DNA of 64,000 nt from Fimbriimonadia bacterium. GTDB taxonomy: Bacteria > Armatimonadota > Fimbriimonadia > Fimbriimonadales > Fimbriimonadaceae. Of the stretch, positions 1 to 8,979 are shown piece after piece (the stretch's first letter is position 1; each line of letters starts with the position of its first letter). The notes under the pieces are model-generated. The model did not search any database. It worked only from the letters and a program-made list of their open reading frames with translations, and had not been told where the DNA came from. The position numbers and the translations under genes are program-made. Where the stretch lies: the NCBI GenBank assembly GCA_030430755.1, contig JAUIKO010000003.1, forward strand, positions 123,023 through 187,022, in the 5' to 3' direction.

Positions 1-1195
1 CTCCTTTCATGTATGATAACTTCTCATCTACTTCATTGTAATAAGCTCGTCCAAATTTCATATTATTCAAATCATGGCTGGAAATAGATTCTCCTGATTC
101 AAGCTTTTGAATCATGGATTTCATATAATTTTCTTCAAAAACCCACTCTGTTTGCTCTTCATTTAAAAAGTATTTATAATGATACTTTGCATTCGCTTCC
201 AGATCATATATTCTATATTGATACTCACTTAATCCACCTGTAAAACCTAGTTCTTTTGATATCACAATTGCAGCGCCACGCTCACCATAATTGCTCTGTA
301 CTCTGAAATCTATACTACTAACATTTAAATCATTAACTGTATGTCTACTCTTTATCGAGTCATAATCAGAGTCAGTTACAAATTCAGATCTCTTTTGATT
401 TTCATAATCATAATACTCAACATCATGATATTTAGAAGGATAATAGCTTTGATAATCTTTAAACTCAGATACTGTGAAATTCTCTTTAGCTAGGATCTTC
501 TTGTACATTTCATGATCAAACTGATCAGCAGTATACAACTGTAATAATTGATCTAAAGACTTAGCATCACTATTCTTGCTATATTTGTTTTTCCACTCAT
601 CACCAGAACTCTCATACATAAAAGTTAAGCTGATTTCTTTATCAACATTCTTTTTTTGAACAAAAATACTTTTCTCATCCTCTAAATCTCGAATGTGAAA
701 TCTATATTTGGTACCCATTTTATCTTCAAAATCCACCTCAGATGATCCTGATTTATCAGAATCTTTAATAAAAACTATATCTTCAAGTGGGATATCTTTA
801 TATTGAATAATATTTTCATAAATAGAGAGTAATCTCTGTACAGTATCAGACTTTTCATCAACTTTCTTCTGTCCATCAAGCTCTTCACTTTTTGTAGAAA
901 TAGCTGTAGTTGTAACGAATGCATCGGGAGCTTTTACAATTTCCGCATCACCACCTGCTAATTTATTTTCTTCAGAAACTGAAGATACTGCATCTACATT
1001 AGCGACTTTAGACTGACCAGGTGCTACGATCTCCTGACTTGAATCATCACCCGAAATACTTCTGGTCGTTTGATTTTTTATCGAAGCTTTTGATGATGTA
1101 ACTCCTAAACCACTGGAAGATCCTCCGCAACCTACCAAACCCATAAAAACAACCATTCCTGCTATGTTACATAGTCTATTTTTCCTATACTGCAT
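1..1195 (-). CDS. Large lipoprotein, cut by left edge of window
   Basis: An open frame runs leftward from an ATG at 1195 to the window edge without a stop, giving at least 398 residues. The start has a GGAG ribosome binding site about 5 bases upstream. The N-terminus is a lipoprotein signal: two basic residues, a hydrophobic stretch and a GLVGC lipobox with the acylated cysteine at residue 23, followed by GGSSSG. Residues 25-100 are low in complexity and rich in Ser, Thr and acidic residues (a likely linker). The rest is polar and rich in Tyr, Asp and Glu with no family I recognise. It shares the GCGG start of the mature protein with the lipoproteins at 14261 and 24640. Probably outer-membrane or periplasm anchored; function unknown. 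Confidence 0.75.
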   Translation of the reverse strand, partial: MQYRKNRLCNIAGMVVFMGLVGCGGSSSGLGVTSSKASIKNQTTRSISGDDSSQEIVAPGQSKVANVDAVSSVSEENKLAGGDAEIVKAPDAFVTTTAISTKSEELDGQKKVDEKSDTVQRLLSIYENIIQYKDIPLEDIVFIKDSDKSGSSEVDFEDKMGTKYRFHIRDLEDEKSIFVQKKNVDKEISLTFMYESSGDEWKNKYSKNSDAKSLDQLLQLYTADQFDHEMYKKILAKENFTVSEFKDYQSYYPSKYHDVEYYDYENQKRSEFVTDSDYDSIKSRHTVNDLNVSSIDFRVQSNYGERGAAIVISKELGFTGGLSEYQYRIYDLEANAKYHYKYFLNEEQTEWVFEENYMKSMIQKLESGESISSHDLNNMKFGRAYYNEVDEKLSYMKG

Positions 1196-1425
1196 TTTAA
1201 CTCCAATAAATACGGCTTGTTCATCCTGTGCAATTCATTCAACCTACTCACTATAAATGAACAGGTCTTTTTGACACAAAAAATAAACACTTTTGCTACA
1301 AGTGAATTATTGGAGTCTCTAAAGTTTTCGAAAGCCTAGCTGCAAGAATTTTTCAATAACAGGCAATGTTACAAGGTAAAACACATGTCTTTTTGGTTGG
1401 AATGTTTAAATTTGCTTAGCTTGAA

Positions 1426-2178
1426 TCACTCTTTTTCATCTATCGTTTTTTTTCGTGAACGTTTTAGAAAAAGGCGCTTCATTTTACGCATATATATTTT
1501 CTTAAAATGGTAGTTTTTCAATTTTAATCTTTTACCAGGTGCCCAAATGGCAGAACCTATCTCTCGGTACATTCTTGCTCTAGCTACAGCCCCTTGCAAC
1601 ACTCCCATTTTTCTTTCTTTATGAGTATTACTAACCCCTCTTAGAAAGACGTATTTGAAAGGTATTTTATGCTGTTTGGAATATCGATGCAGAGCCATTT
1701 CTATTCCCATTCTTAATTTATCAGTATCCTGAATCGATAAGAAAAGTTCTTTTTTCAAGGCTCGCTGTCCGCTCAACCAAGGTGAAATCACTTGCGCTGC
1801 AGTACTCCAGAATTTTTTCGAAAGAAGCCTACCTATGCACATGTCTACATGACCATTTACAACCGGCATAACCATCAAATCGATATGCTTCCCTTGCACT
1901 CCTTTTAGATCAGCATCCATAAACACAACGATGCTATTTTTAGCATCTAGCACGCCTTGACGCATAGCAGATGCTTTCCCTTTATTATCAGGTAGTGCCA
2001 ATACTTTCAATCTAGTATCTTGATGGAGTAAACTTTGCACCACTTCAACTGTGCGATCTGTACTTCCATCGCTTACTACAATAATTTCATCTACGAATAC
2101 AGCATCAAAGCTACTTAGCACTACTTCAGAAATTCTATCTTCTTCATTGTAAGCAGGGATAATAAGGGTAGCTTTCAT
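1426..2178 (-). CDS. Glycosyltransferase family 2
   Basis: The protein starts MKATLIIPAYNEEDRI, the usual N-terminus of GT-A fold family 2 transferases, then has VSDGSTDRT for the nucleotide and a DAD metal motif in VFMDADLKG. It resembles dolichol-phosphate-mannose or glucosyl-phosphoglycerate-type enzymes, which move a sugar from a nucleotide donor onto a lipid or small acceptor; the acceptor cannot be told. No transmembrane segment is obvious, and the C-terminal 30 residues are strongly basic, as in enzymes that sit on the inner membrane. An upstream GTG at 2211 would add 11 residues, but the ATG at 2178 fits the family start better. Neither has a clear ribosome binding site. Confidence 0.8.
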   Translation of the reverse strand: MKATLIIPAYNEEDRISEVVLSSFDAVFVDEIIVVSDGSTDRTVEVVQSLLHQDTRLKVLALPDNKGKASAMRQGVLDAKNSIVVFMDADLKGVQGKHIDLMVMPVVNGHVDMCIGRLLSKKFWSTAAQVISPWLSGQRALKKELFLSIQDTDKLRMGIEMALHRYSKQHKIPFKYVFLRGVSNTHKERKMGVLQGAVARARMYREIGSAIWAPGKRLKLKNYHFKKIYMRKMKRLFLKRSRKKTIDEKE

Positions 2179-2325
2179 AATATAATATATTGACTGTATA
2201 ACATTGTACACCTATTAGCCATCGTTTTACGCTTTACAACCCTATTAATTGTTATCAAATAAACTACACGAATAAACTATTTTCTGATAAATGAATATAA
2301 ACTGTAAAATAATAAGACATAGCTA

Positions 2326-2796
2326 ATGAAATGGAAAAACTTTTATATCTGGAATAAACGACTTCCCCACTGGCGTGCAGATTCGGTTATGTACTACATA
2401 ACGTTTAAACATCGAATCAGTCTAGATGAACCTGCACTATCTAAAATTTTTTCTAATATTCTAAAGACAAATGGTAGAAAATGGGATATCCTAGCACTAT
2501 CTACAAGCGCTGATGCAACGCATATGTTGGCTACATTTCAATCACATCAAGCTTCTAAAGCAAAAGAAATTGCCAAAATCATAGAACCTTTAAAGCTTAA
2601 AATTCAACAAGATATCATAAAACATTCCTGCAATACGCACACATTACTTTTTTATCAAGAAAGTTATGACCATATCATACGGAACGAAGAAGATTTAGAT
2701 TCACACTTAAATATTATAAAATCCATTCACAACCCGGATTTACTATGGATAAATCAACCCTCATTAGAAAATTTTGATTTTCTAATGAATGAATAA
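2326..2796 (+). CDS. Y1 (IS200/REP-type) transposase-like protein, catalytic motifs degenerate
   Basis: The 156-residue protein follows the layout of REP-associated Y1 transposases: an N-terminal LPHWRADSVMYYITFKH block, a central ADATHMLATF segment where active members have a His-hydrophobe-His motif, and a C-terminal ESYDHIIRNEEDL block followed by IIKSIHNP. In this copy the second His of the HUH motif is Leu, and the Tyr expected a few residues before the final NP is Lys. I see no flanking inverted repeats or insertion-sequence ends. It is either a domesticated single-strand DNA-binding protein or a decaying remnant; the intact frame favours the former. It lies alone upstream of dnaK. Confidence 0.65.
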   Translation: MKWKNFYIWNKRLPHWRADSVMYYITFKHRISLDEPALSKIFSNILKTNGRKWDILALSTSADATHMLATFQSHQASKAKEIAKIIEPLKLKIQQDIIKHSCNTHTLLFYQESYDHIIRNEEDLDSHLNIIKSIHNPDLLWINQPSLENFDFLMNE

Positions 2797-2844
2797 ATCT
2801 TTACGGGAACTAAATTATTTTTCAAAATGTTTACATGAGTGCAC

Positions 2845-2872
2845 TAGACTCAACTATCTTGTATGCTATAAT
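2845..2872 (+). promoter_or_regulatory. Putative sigma-70-type promoter of dnaK
   Basis: An extended -10 element TGcTATAAT lies at 2864-2872, 16 bases after a weak -35 TAGACT at 2845-2850, and about 47 bases before the dnaK start. No CIRCE element (the HrcA operator) is visible here. Confidence 0.5.
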
Positions 2873-2919
2873 ATAAATATCAACGATTATTTTAAGCGTT
2901 TAAGAAAAAGAGGTTAATT

Positions 2920-4848
2920 ATGGGAAAAACAGTAGGAATCGATTTAGGAACAACAAACTCTGTTGTTGCAGTTATGGAAGGTGGCGAACCAGTCGTCATA
3001 ACTACCGCAGAAGGAACACGAACACTTCCTAGCGTCGTAGCATTTAAACAGAATGGTGAAAAACTTGTTGGAGTAACAGCGAAAAGACAGGCTGTGGTAA
3101 ATCCAGAAAATACCATTGCAAGCATTAAGCGCTTCATGGGACATAACTTATCAGAAGTATCTGAAGAAGCTAAGAACGTAGCGTACAAAGTAAACAAAGA
3201 TAGCAAAGGGAATGCCGTAGCTCATATTCCACTTCAAAATAAAGATTACACACCAGAAGAAATTAGCGCAATGATTCTTCAAAAACTCAAAGCTGATGCT
3301 GAAGCTTATCTTGGAACAGAAGTCACTGATGCCGTTATTACCGTTCCTGCATACTTCAACGACTCGCAAAGAACAGCTACAAAAAACGCTGGGGAAATTG
3401 CTGGCCTAAATGTTCTAAGAATTATCAATGAACCCACTGCAGCTTCCTTAGCTTATGGTTTAGACAAAAAAGATAACGAAACCATTCTTGTTTTTGATCT
3501 TGGAGGAGGAACTTTTGACGTTTCTGTGCTTGATGTGGGAGAAGGTGTCTTTGAAGTTAAATCAACAGCAGGAGATAGTCACTTAGGTGGAGATGATTTT
3601 GATCAGAAAATTGTAGACTGGTTAGCTGATGAGTTTAAAAAAGATCAGGGTATTAATCTAAAAGAGTACCGTGATGCACTCCAGAGATTACGAGAAGCTG
3701 CAGAAAGAGCAAAAATCGAACTCAGCTCTCAAGTTAGCACACAGATTAATCTACCTTATATCACTGCCGTAGACAATCAACCAAAACACTTAGACTACAC
3801 CCTAACTCGAGCAAAGTTTGAAGAATTATGTTCCGATCTTATAGAAAGAATCAAAAAACCTTTCTATAATGCCCTAGAAGATGCAGGATTAAAACCAAGT
3901 GAAATTGATGAAATTATTATGGTAGGAGGATCCACACGACTACCAATGGTTCAACAACTTGTTAAAAAACTAACAGGAAAAGAGCCGAATAAATCTGTAA
4001 ATCCTGATGAAGTTGTTGCAGTAGGAGCAGCTATTCAAGCTGGTATTTTAGGTGGTGAAGTTAAAAACATTGTACTTCTAGACGTCACACCATTATCTCT
4101 TGGAGTAGAAACACAAGGAGGGATTTTCGATAAGGTTATCGAGCGAAATACCACTATACCAACCAAAAAAAGCAGAGTCTATACAACCGCAGTTGATAAT
4201 CAGCCAGAAGTAGAAATCCATATTCTACAAGGTGAAAGACAACTTGCTAAAGATAACAAAAGCTTGGGCCGCTTCCATTTAACAGGTATCCCATCTGCTC
4301 CAGCTAGAGTTCCGCAAATCGAAGTCACTTTTGATCTTGATGCTAACGGAATTTTGAATGTAATGGCTAAAGATAATGGCACCGGCAACCAGCAAAAAAT
4401 TACGATTTCAGGTTCGGGTAATTTAAACCGAGAAGATATCGATAAAATGATTCAAGAAGCAGAAGCTAATGCTGAAAAAGATAAAGCCGAACGTGAACAA
4501 GCTGAACTTAAAAATAAAGCAGAAACTCTTTGTCACACTACAGAAAAAACTATTAAAGAGTTAGGAGATAAAATTTCTGATTCTGATAAAGCGCGAATTG
4601 AAGAAAAAATCAAAAATCTTCGAGATGCGCTTAACGCTAACGAAATTGAAAAAATCGAACAAGCTCATGCAGAATTAGAATCTGAAAGCCATGCTCTTGC
4701 TGAACAGATGTATAAACAGAATGAAGAAAACAACGCATCTCAATCATCTGAAAACTCAGAAAAAGATACCGTTGGCGCAGCAACTGGAGCTAATTCAAAC
4801 AACAATGACTCAGACGTCATCGACGCTGAATACAAAGAAGAAAAATAA
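2920..4848 (+). CDS. dnaK: Chaperone protein DnaK (Hsp70)
   Basis: A full-length 642-residue Hsp70. The N-terminal ATPase domain has the phosphate-1 loop GIDLGTTNS (residues 6-14), [14 protein letters not shown] and GGSTRLPMV. The conserved interdomain linker and [11 protein letters not shown] follow near residue 390, then the peptide-binding beta domain and an alpha-helical lid ending in [10 protein letters not shown]. In the cytoplasm it binds exposed hydrophobic segments of unfolded proteins in an ATP cycle driven by DnaJ and GrpE, neither of which is nearby. A ribosome binding site AGAGG stands about 8 bases upstream. It is transcribed alone and ends before a strong hairpin at 4865. Confidence 0.98.
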   Translation: MGKTVGIDLGTTNSVVAVMEGGEPVVITTAEGTRTLPSVVAFKQNGEKLVGVTAKRQAVVNPENTIASIKRFMGHNLSEVSEEAKNVAYKVNKDSKGNAVAHIPLQNKDYTPEEISAMILQKLKADAEAYLGTEVTDAVITVPAYFNDSQRTATKNAGEIAGLNVLRIINEPTAASLAYGLDKKDNETILVFDLGGGTFDVSVLDVGEGVFEVKSTAGDSHLGGDDFDQKIVDWLADEFKKDQGINLKEYRDALQRLREAAERAKIELSSQVSTQINLPYITAVDNQPKHLDYTLTRAKFEELCSDLIERIKKPFYNALEDAGLKPSEIDEIIMVGGSTRLPMVQQLVKKLTGKEPNKSVNPDEVVAVGAAIQAGILGGEVKNIVLLDVTPLSLGVETQGGIFDKVIERNTTIPTKKSRVYTTAVDNQPEVEIHILQGERQLAKDNKSLGRFHLTGIPSAPARVPQIEVTFDLDANGILNVMAKDNGTGNQQKITISGSGNLNREDIDKMIQEAEANAEKDKAEREQAELKNKAETLCHTTEKTIKELGDKISDSDKARIEEKIKNLRDALNANEIEKIEQAHAELESESHALAEQMYKQNEENNASQSSENSEKDTVGAATGANSNNNDSDVIDAEYKEEK

Positions 4849-4864
4849 CACAAACATATCGAAT

Positions 4865-4896
4865 TATAGCTGAGGTTGATATAATCCTCAGCTATA
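4865..4896 (+). terminator. Hairpin after dnaK, likely terminator
   Basis: An 11-bp perfect stem (TATAGCTGAGG with its complement) around a 10-base loop lies 17 bases after the dnaK stop. There is no T-run behind it, so termination is likely but not certain. Confidence 0.55.
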
Positions 4897-4967
4897 ATCA
4901 ACAAACTGCCACCTTAAATCTTTCATAATAAATATAGCATCAGTCAGTAGATTGCAAAAGAGGCAGT

Positions 4968-5798
4968 ATGAAAAAAATCTTTTTACTCATATCAAACATT
5001 TTCCAATTGAATATAAGCTCAGGAACATTCGAAGAAACAGCAGACTGGCTTTATAATATCCCATGGCTTTCTGTATCTATTCTTACCGGAATCATTTTTG
5101 CGTTATCTTATATTCTCTCCCATATTGTAACAAGAAAATTAAGAGATACTCTTTCCGAACAAGGCATCGACGATAAAGAAATCAAGTCCCTCATATATGC
5201 ATTCTCGATGCTCATCTCGTTAGGAATATTTTCCGGCATTCATAATTACATCATTACGGAATCCAATGAAGCAGCATACTTCACTGAGATCAAATTTTTC
5301 CTCTGCCTTAATCTTTACTGGTTACTTCTTCTCTTCTGGAGCATCGGGTACAAATTCTTACTTGACAAGCATAACAGGATTCTCTATAAAAGTAACAATG
5401 GAGCATATCTCTTTTACAATATAGGAAGACACCTTATCATCTTATGGGGAGGATGTTCTATAGCTATGATCCTTGGTATCAATGTCTGGTCAGTTTTAAT
5501 GGCCTTAACTGCATTTAGTGCAGTCATTGTTTATGCCGGAAAAGATACCATTGAAAACTTTATGGGTACGTTAACTATTTTATTTGATCCGCCATATTTG
5601 ATCGGTGATAGAATAGAATTCAACAACACCATTGGAAAAGTCATTGAAATTAATCTAAGAACGACAAAAATAGAAACGGATGATAAAATTAATGTTATTA
5701 TTCCGAATGCTAATATTATCCGGTCTCCAGTGAAAAATTGGACTATGGCTCAAAGAAATAACCATCAACATAAGAAGCAATCCTTACCAAATAAATAA
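4968..5798 (+). CDS. MscS-family mechanosensitive channel
   Basis: The 276-residue protein has about five hydrophobic segments (near residues 34-55, 64-88, 105-128, 140-165 and 170-190), then the diagnostic MscS block: a pore helix rich in Ala and Gly leading into GKDTIENFMGTLTILFDPPYLIGDRIEF, then GKVIEINLRTTKIET and NVIIPNANI. Such inner-membrane channels open when the membrane is stretched and release solutes under osmotic downshock. The protein stops soon after the middle beta domain, so the C-terminal alpha/beta portal domain of E. coli MscS is largely missing. A GAGG ribosome binding site precedes the ATG. Confidence 0.85.
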   Translation: MKKIFLLISNIFQLNISSGTFEETADWLYNIPWLSVSILTGIIFALSYILSHIVTRKLRDTLSEQGIDDKEIKSLIYAFSMLISLGIFSGIHNYIITESNEAAYFTEIKFFLCLNLYWLLLLFWSIGYKFLLDKHNRILYKSNNGAYLFYNIGRHLIILWGGCSIAMILGINVWSVLMALTAFSAVIVYAGKDTIENFMGTLTILFDPPYLIGDRIEFNNTIGKVIEINLRTTKIETDDKINVIIPNANIIRSPVKNWTMAQRNNHQHKKQSLPNK

Positions 5799-5849
5799 AC
5801 CAGACACATCTTCTACTTTTTTAGAAGGACATAAACCAAACACGTGCTC

Positions 5850-6635
5850 TTATCTGATATTGGCCGTTTGATTCAAGCTATAAACTTTTTCATCATGATT
5901 ATAATAAACGTACTCATTTTCAAGCATATAATAAAGAATCTTTTTAGCATCTTCCCTTTTGAGTGAAGTTAAGGTTTTAAAATCATTAAAAACAAAAGGG
6001 TTATCCATAAATGTGGATATTAACAAATGGAGTAGCTTATCCAAAGATTTACTAGAATATATTTGAGATTTTTCAAAAAAAACAAACTGCTTCGTTTGAA
6101 AACCTATCATTAAGATATTTTTCACTGCATGAATTGGAATATTTAACTTCTTTGCAATTTCAAAATAAGTAAAAGGTTTAATAGTATCTTCGGTTAATAA
6201 AGAGTCTATTTTATCTAACAAAGACTGCTGCTTGGCATTGATTTGAAAAGGAAAAGGCTCTAAAACCCAGCGATCGGATATACGGCTAATAAATCCTTGA
6301 TCAACCAACCATTTTCCTAAAACAGGAACAAATTTTCTAGAAAAATCATATCCGGCTCCTTTAATAACATAAAAGGGATCGACTCCTCTTTGGTAAGGTT
6401 GTTCTAAGTGTGTTTTTTTTAAATGGGTCAGGATATTTTCTAAAATTGAATCTAGATGAACAGTACAAAATAATCGCTCATCGATCTTTTTCACCTTATT
6501 TGTTTCCATTAAGTCTAATAGAGTAGCCAATAAAGAATCTTTTGGAATAGTAAAATGCTTATATAACTCTTCACTCTCTATGCCAGTTTTATTAGATTTT
6601 ATAAATGGTAGAATATCATCGGATAAATGCTTCAA
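5850..6635 (-). CDS. Free-standing SelB C-terminal-like winged-helix protein
   Basis: The 261 residues read as repeated winged-helix units, each a three-helix bundle plus a small wing (for example near residues 12-58, 65-120, 135-190 and 195-255). The phasing, including FQINAKQQSLLDKIDSLL followed by a helix-turn-helix and a final wing near VYYNHDEKVYSLNQ, resembles the C-terminal part of the selenocysteine elongation factor SelB, which binds the SECIS RNA hairpin. The GTPase and EF-Tu-like domains are absent and the upstream DNA is the ffh leader, so this is not an edge truncation. The start is TTG at 6635, with no strong ribosome binding site. It may be an RNA- or DNA-binding regulator; an inserted or split selB cannot be excluded. 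Confidence 0.55.
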   Translation of the reverse strand: MKHLSDDILPFIKSNKTGIESEELYKHFTIPKDSLLATLLDLMETNKVKKIDERLFCTVHLDSILENILTHLKKTHLEQPYQRGVDPFYVIKGAGYDFSRKFVPVLGKWLVDQGFISRISDRWVLEPFPFQINAKQQSLLDKIDSLLTEDTIKPFTYFEIAKKLNIPIHAVKNILMIGFQTKQFVFFEKSQIYSSKSLDKLLHLLISTFMDNPFVFNDFKTLTSLKREDAKKILYYMLENEYVYYNHDEKVYSLNQTANIR

Positions 6636-6730
6636 TATGTACTCTATTCTACCTAGAAACTACTAAGCGTTGGATCTTATCTCTAATATATTCTCTTACG
6701 TGTTACCTCCAGAAGGTACAATGATACTAT

Positions 6731-8059
6731 ATGCTGGAATCTTTCACAAATAGAATTACGGGCATTTTTTCTAAAATCACAAAAAATAATATCATCAGCG
6801 AAAATGATATTAAAAATCTTCTTAAAGAGATCCGATATGCGCTCCTTGATGCTGATGTCCATTATTTAGTCGTAAAACAGTTCATCGAAAATATTAAAGA
6901 AAAAGCTATTGGATCCAAACTTTTTGGGTCATTAAATGCTGAACAAAGTTTTATTAAAATTGTTAAAGATGAAATCATTACCTTATTAGGAAACGAAACG
7001 GTCCCTATTCATTGGAGCCCTTCTCCGCCTACCGTGATTCTGATGTGTGGATTACAAGGATCTGGAAAAACCACAACAACAGCAAAACTGGCCAAATGGT
7101 TTACAAAGCAGCAAAAAAAAGTCGTACTAGCAGCTTGTGATATCCAAAGACCTGCTGCAATCCAGCAATTAAAAGTTCTAGGAGATAGTGTTCATGCAAC
7201 CGTATTTTCTAAAGAAGATGGTACATCTCCACTGAACATAGCTCGGCAAGCATTAGAATATACCAAGCATATGATGCAAGACATTCTCATCATAGACACC
7301 TCAGGCAGGTTGAGTATCGACGATGAAATGATGAATGAGCTGAAAGTTATTTCTGAACAACTAAAACCTCAAGAAACATTTCTCGTCATCGATGCAAGCA
7401 CCGGACAAGAAGCACTCAATGTCGCATCCTCATTCCATAAAGTCGTCCCTTCGAGCGGAGTTATTTTCACTAAACTTGATGGAGACACTCGTGGAGGCGC
7501 AATCCTTAGTATTAAAACACAAACAGGAATTCCAGTCCGATTTATAGGAATTGGCGAAGATGTAAGTGCATTAGATCAGTTTGATCCAGAAAGAATGGCT
7601 GGCAGAATTCTAGGCATGGGAGATATGCTTGGACTCATTCAAAAAGCTGAAGAGAACTTCACTTCTGAAGATACTGAAGCAGCACAAAAAATGCTTCAAA
7701 ACAAGACAATGGATTTTAACATGATGTTAACCCAGATCCAATTTATAAAAAAAATGGGATCTATTAAAAACATCATGAAGTATATTCCAGGCATGAACAG
7801 AATGATTGATCCAAAAGCATTAGACAATGTTAATACGGATCATTTTTTACAAATGGAAGCTATCATTCAAAGTATGACCAAGGAAGAAAGGAGCAACCCT
7901 GCTCTTATCAAGGCTTCGAGAAAAAAAAGAATAGCAACCGGTTCTGGAAGGTCTGTCGAAGATGTCAATCTGCTTATTAAACAAGTGGATCAAATGAAAC
8001 AAGCCATGAAACAATTTGGTGGTTTTGAAAAGAAATTAAAAATGTTTGGTAAAAAGTAA
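6731..8059 (+). CDS. ffh: Signal recognition particle protein Ffh (SRP54)
   Basis: The 442 residues contain the N domain, the G domain with P-loop GLQGSGKTTTTAKLAKW, DTSGRL and TKLDGDTRGG, and a methionine-rich M domain from about residue 300 that binds 4.5S RNA and signal sequences. It delivers nascent inner-membrane and secreted proteins to FtsY and the Sec translocon. The ATG at 6731 has AGAAGG 14 bases upstream, which is rather far; a 10-codon ORF starting at 6721 overlaps it out of frame. It is followed by rpsP and khpA, a common bacterial order, in what looks like one transcription unit despite a 117-base gap. Confidence 0.97.
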   Translation: MLESFTNRITGIFSKITKNNIISENDIKNLLKEIRYALLDADVHYLVVKQFIENIKEKAIGSKLFGSLNAEQSFIKIVKDEIITLLGNETVPIHWSPSPPTVILMCGLQGSGKTTTTAKLAKWFTKQQKKVVLAACDIQRPAAIQQLKVLGDSVHATVFSKEDGTSPLNIARQALEYTKHMMQDILIIDTSGRLSIDDEMMNELKVISEQLKPQETFLVIDASTGQEALNVASSFHKVVPSSGVIFTKLDGDTRGGAILSIKTQTGIPVRFIGIGEDVSALDQFDPERMAGRILGMGDMLGLIQKAEENFTSEDTEAAQKMLQNKTMDFNMMLTQIQFIKKMGSIKNIMKYIPGMNRMIDPKALDNVNTDHFLQMEAIIQSMTKEERSNPALIKASRKKRIATGSGRSVEDVNLLIKQVDQMKQAMKQFGGFEKKLKMFGKK

Positions 8060-8176
8060 TATTAAAATAAAACAGACCGAAATTAACATTTTTTTATTAC
8101 TTTGGCACCATCTATACAGCTAATTCGTGCTATATTATATTAGTAAACATTGTATATTTAGGAGATATTGAAATAA

Positions 8177-8566
8177 GTGTTAAAAATTAGATTAAGAAGA
8201 ATGGGGTCTAAAGGTAGACCGTTCTACAGAGTAGTAGTTGCCGAAAGCCATGAAGGTAGAAATGGTAGCTTTGTCGAAAACATTGGTACTTTTAATCCAG
8301 TATCAAAACCTGCAGCAGTATCATTAAATGCTGAAAAAGCTCTTAAGTGGTTATTAAATGGTGCACAACCTACAGAAACAGTTGCTTATTTATTGAAAAA
8401 AGAAGGCATTCTGGATCAGTTTTTCAAAGAAAGACCCAATGCCAAGAAAAAATACGGATTTTTAAACAAAGCCATTAGTTCCATATCAGTGTCTTCAACG
8501 GTTGAAGCAAATCAATCAACTTCTTCGGAAGCAGAAAATAAAGAAGAGGCTACAACATCTGCATGA
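8177..8566 (+). CDS. rpsP: 30S ribosomal protein S16
   Basis: The protein begins [24 protein letters not shown], the signature of S16, which binds 16S rRNA in the 30S body. At 129 residues it is longer than the typical 80-90; the extra length is a C-terminal tail rich in Ser, Thr, Glu and Ala (from about residue 98), as in some other phyla. The start is GTG at 8177 with a GGAG ribosome binding site at 8161. Its stop overlaps the khpA start (ATGA), so the two are translationally coupled. Confidence 0.95.
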   Translation: MLKIRLRRMGSKGRPFYRVVVAESHEGRNGSFVENIGTFNPVSKPAAVSLNAEKALKWLLNGAQPTETVAYLLKKEGILDQFFKERPNAKKKYGFLNKAISSISVSSTVEANQSTSSEAENKEEATTSA

Positions 8567-8814
8567 AATACGAAAAACCTCTAAGATATATAGTAGAGAA
8601 TTTAGTAGATCATCCAGAAAATATTAAAATCACTGAAGTTAAAGAAGAGCATCAAATTCTCTATCAAGTTGAAACTGCACCTGAAGAAGCAGGGAAAATC
8701 ATTGGTAGACAAGGTGCGGTCATATCAGCAATTCGAAATGTTCTCTCTGCTATTTCCACAAAAAACAGAGAAAAAGTATACGTAAAAGTTATTTCTGAAT
8801 CTGAATCCAACTAA
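8563..8814 (+). CDS. khpA: KH-domain RNA-binding protein KhpA
   Basis: This 83-residue single KH domain has the GxxG loop as GRQG near residue 48 ([15 protein letters not shown]). KhpA proteins bind RNA in the cytoplasm, often together with a KhpB (Jag) partner, and influence translation and cell division. The gene directly overlaps rpsP by four bases (ATGA), as in many genomes, and is closed by a hairpin terminator at 8820. Confidence 0.92.
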   Translation: MKYEKPLRYIVENLVDHPENIKITEVKEEHQILYQVETAPEEAGKIIGRQGAVISAIRNVLSAISTKNREKVYVKVISESESN

Positions 8815-8819
8815 GTTTT

Positions 8820-8848
8820 TAATGCCTATAATTTTTTTATAGGCATTA
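8820..8848 (+). terminator. Terminator after khpA
   Basis: An 11-bp perfect stem (TAATGCCTATA and complement) encloses a 7-base loop made mostly of T and begins 6 bases after the khpA stop. It closes the ffh-rpsP-khpA unit. Confidence 0.7.
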
Positions 8849-8979
8849 TTAAAAACACTTCTCCATTTGTTAAAAAATCTGTACTCTGCGTAATCTGTTT
8901 CTATTCCAAATATGGTATACCTTTAACTGAAGGCATTAATACAATTACTGCATTTACAATTTAATTAAAAGAGGACAGT

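Noticed and set aside
2838..2850. Palindromic AGTGCACT and GAGT...ACTC near the dnaK promoter, read as a CIRCE operator
   Set aside because: CIRCE needs TTAGCACTC-N9-GAGTGCTAA; only a fragment matches.
2892..4388. Long antisense frames inside dnaK
   Set aside because: Shadows of a highly expressed gene; no ribosome binding sites or recognisable proteins.
6636..6730. 4.5S SRP RNA gene next to ffh
   Set aside because: The gap is too short and has no GNRA-capped SRP helix.
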